Below are positions 63,774-64,000 of a stretch of 64,000 nucleotides of DNA, in pieces (within the stretch, counting starts at the first letter, position 1; each line of letters starts with the position of its first letter). Under the pieces are notes generated by a model. The model was not told the origin of the DNA and searched no databases. It saw nothing but the letters and a program-made list of their open reading frames with translations. The stretch is taken from NCBI GenBank assembly GCA_027603945.1, contig JADIIU010000028.1, positions 62,001 through 126,000 of the forward strand. Reading direction: 5' to 3'. Both the position numbers and the translations under genes were made by a program. Source of the DNA: Terramyces sp. JEL0728 (taxonomy: Eukaryota; Chytridiomycota; Chytridiomycetes; Rhizophydiales; Terramycetaceae).

Positions 63774-64000
63774 TTAACAGCAGGATTGCTGTTGATTAGA
63801 CTGCCCAAGGACAACCATCGGTTTGCGCGGCCCCACTTTAACTCCACTCTACGGTTAACTATTATTACTGATTCCAGGGTCTTTAATTCCTGTTCGTTAT
63901 AATGGTCCCTTTCCAGTTTTAAATCATTGAAAATAGTTTCTCCAAGTATTGTAAATGACTCCTTGACTCCTTGTCCGGACTTGGCGCTTGTTTCTATATT
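63774..64000 (-). CDS. Rab-family GTPase, C-terminal part (runs off window)
   Basis: The visible part holds the G5 motif ETSAKSGQGV followed by the last helix (KESFTILGETIFNDLKLERD), a variable tail and a terminal CC, the geranylgeranylation signal of Rab proteins. A 20-nt intron (63849-63868) precedes the last exon; only with it removed does the protein end SCC. The first four GTP-binding motifs are outside the window, so the subfamily is not assignable. Confidence 0.85.

Noticed and set aside
1..64000. Non-standard genetic code (reassigned TAA/TAG/TGA)
   Set aside because: Stops inside genes fall within intron-like segments, and all gene ends use ordinary stops at the expected protein lengths.
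1..64000. CRISPR arrays, bacterial operons, ribosome-binding sites, tRNA or rRNA genes
   Set aside because: The sequence is eukaryotic nuclear DNA; no such structures or conserved RNA gene sequences were recognised by eye.

Overview
This is a gene-dense eukaryotic nuclear contig of moderate-to-low GC, with 40-odd protein genes on both strands and intergenic gaps often under 100 bp. Nearly every gene that looks broken in simple translation is repaired by removing very short spliceosomal introns. I resolved about 70 of them, all 19-22 nt, almost all GT...AG, with a branch-like TTAAC/CTAAC/CTAAT/TTAAT just before the acceptor. The code is standard. A Zn2Cys6 transcription factor, a DUF3455 secreted protein, a predicted axonemal protein, peroxisomal genes (PEX5, a PTS1-bearing thioesterase), EDEM, an ABCA transporter and dopamine-beta-hydroxylase-like enzymes together suggest a flagellated early-branching member of the fungal lineage (chytrid, blastoclad, aphelid or cryptomycete grade). 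That placement is an inference; the species is not identifiable from this window.

Layout. 1-11 kb: partial carboxylesterase, EDEM-type GH47+PA mannosidase-like protein, tetraspanin, L-type cargo lectin, SNU13, HSL-family hydrolase, and a tandem pair of 7TM proteins with identical exon structure. 11-17 kb: secreted proteins around mitochondrial SDHA, including a pair of Cys-rich paralogues. 17-22 kb: EST1/SMG7-like, GINS subunit PSF3, PEX5 and a BTB protein. 22.2-36.4 kb: a head-to-tail array of eight paralogous ~480-500 aa 7TM receptor-like genes plus one internally deleted relic. 36.4-48.5 kb: TEN1, a fungal-type 7TM protein, mitochondrial aspartate aminotransferase, an SH3 protein, NUP42, an axonemal repeat protein, a PQ-loop transporter, DBP5 and a four-LIM protein. 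48.6-64 kb: acyl-CoA thioesterase, glycogen branching enzyme, a Zn2Cys6 factor, two DOMON/copper monooxygenases, a full-length ABCA transporter, a CBS-domain protein and the 3' end of a Rab GTPase.

Most notable. (1) The CBS gene is interrupted by 83 nt that divide exactly into four abutting intron-like units of 22, 22, 19 and 20 nt with no exon between them. (2) Two genes need 20-nt introns ending in TG, and two others need GC donors. (3) All eight receptor genes carry a TGACGTCA-like bZIP/CRE-type element 12-33 bp before the start codon. (4) The receptor family itself is unlike any 7TM family I recognise.

Functional links: EST1/SMG7-like and TEN1 are both telomere-related families; NUP42 and DBP5 both act at the cytoplasmic face of the pore in mRNA export; PEX5 would import the thioesterase; EDEM, the lectin and the tetraspanin belong to the secretory and membrane system.
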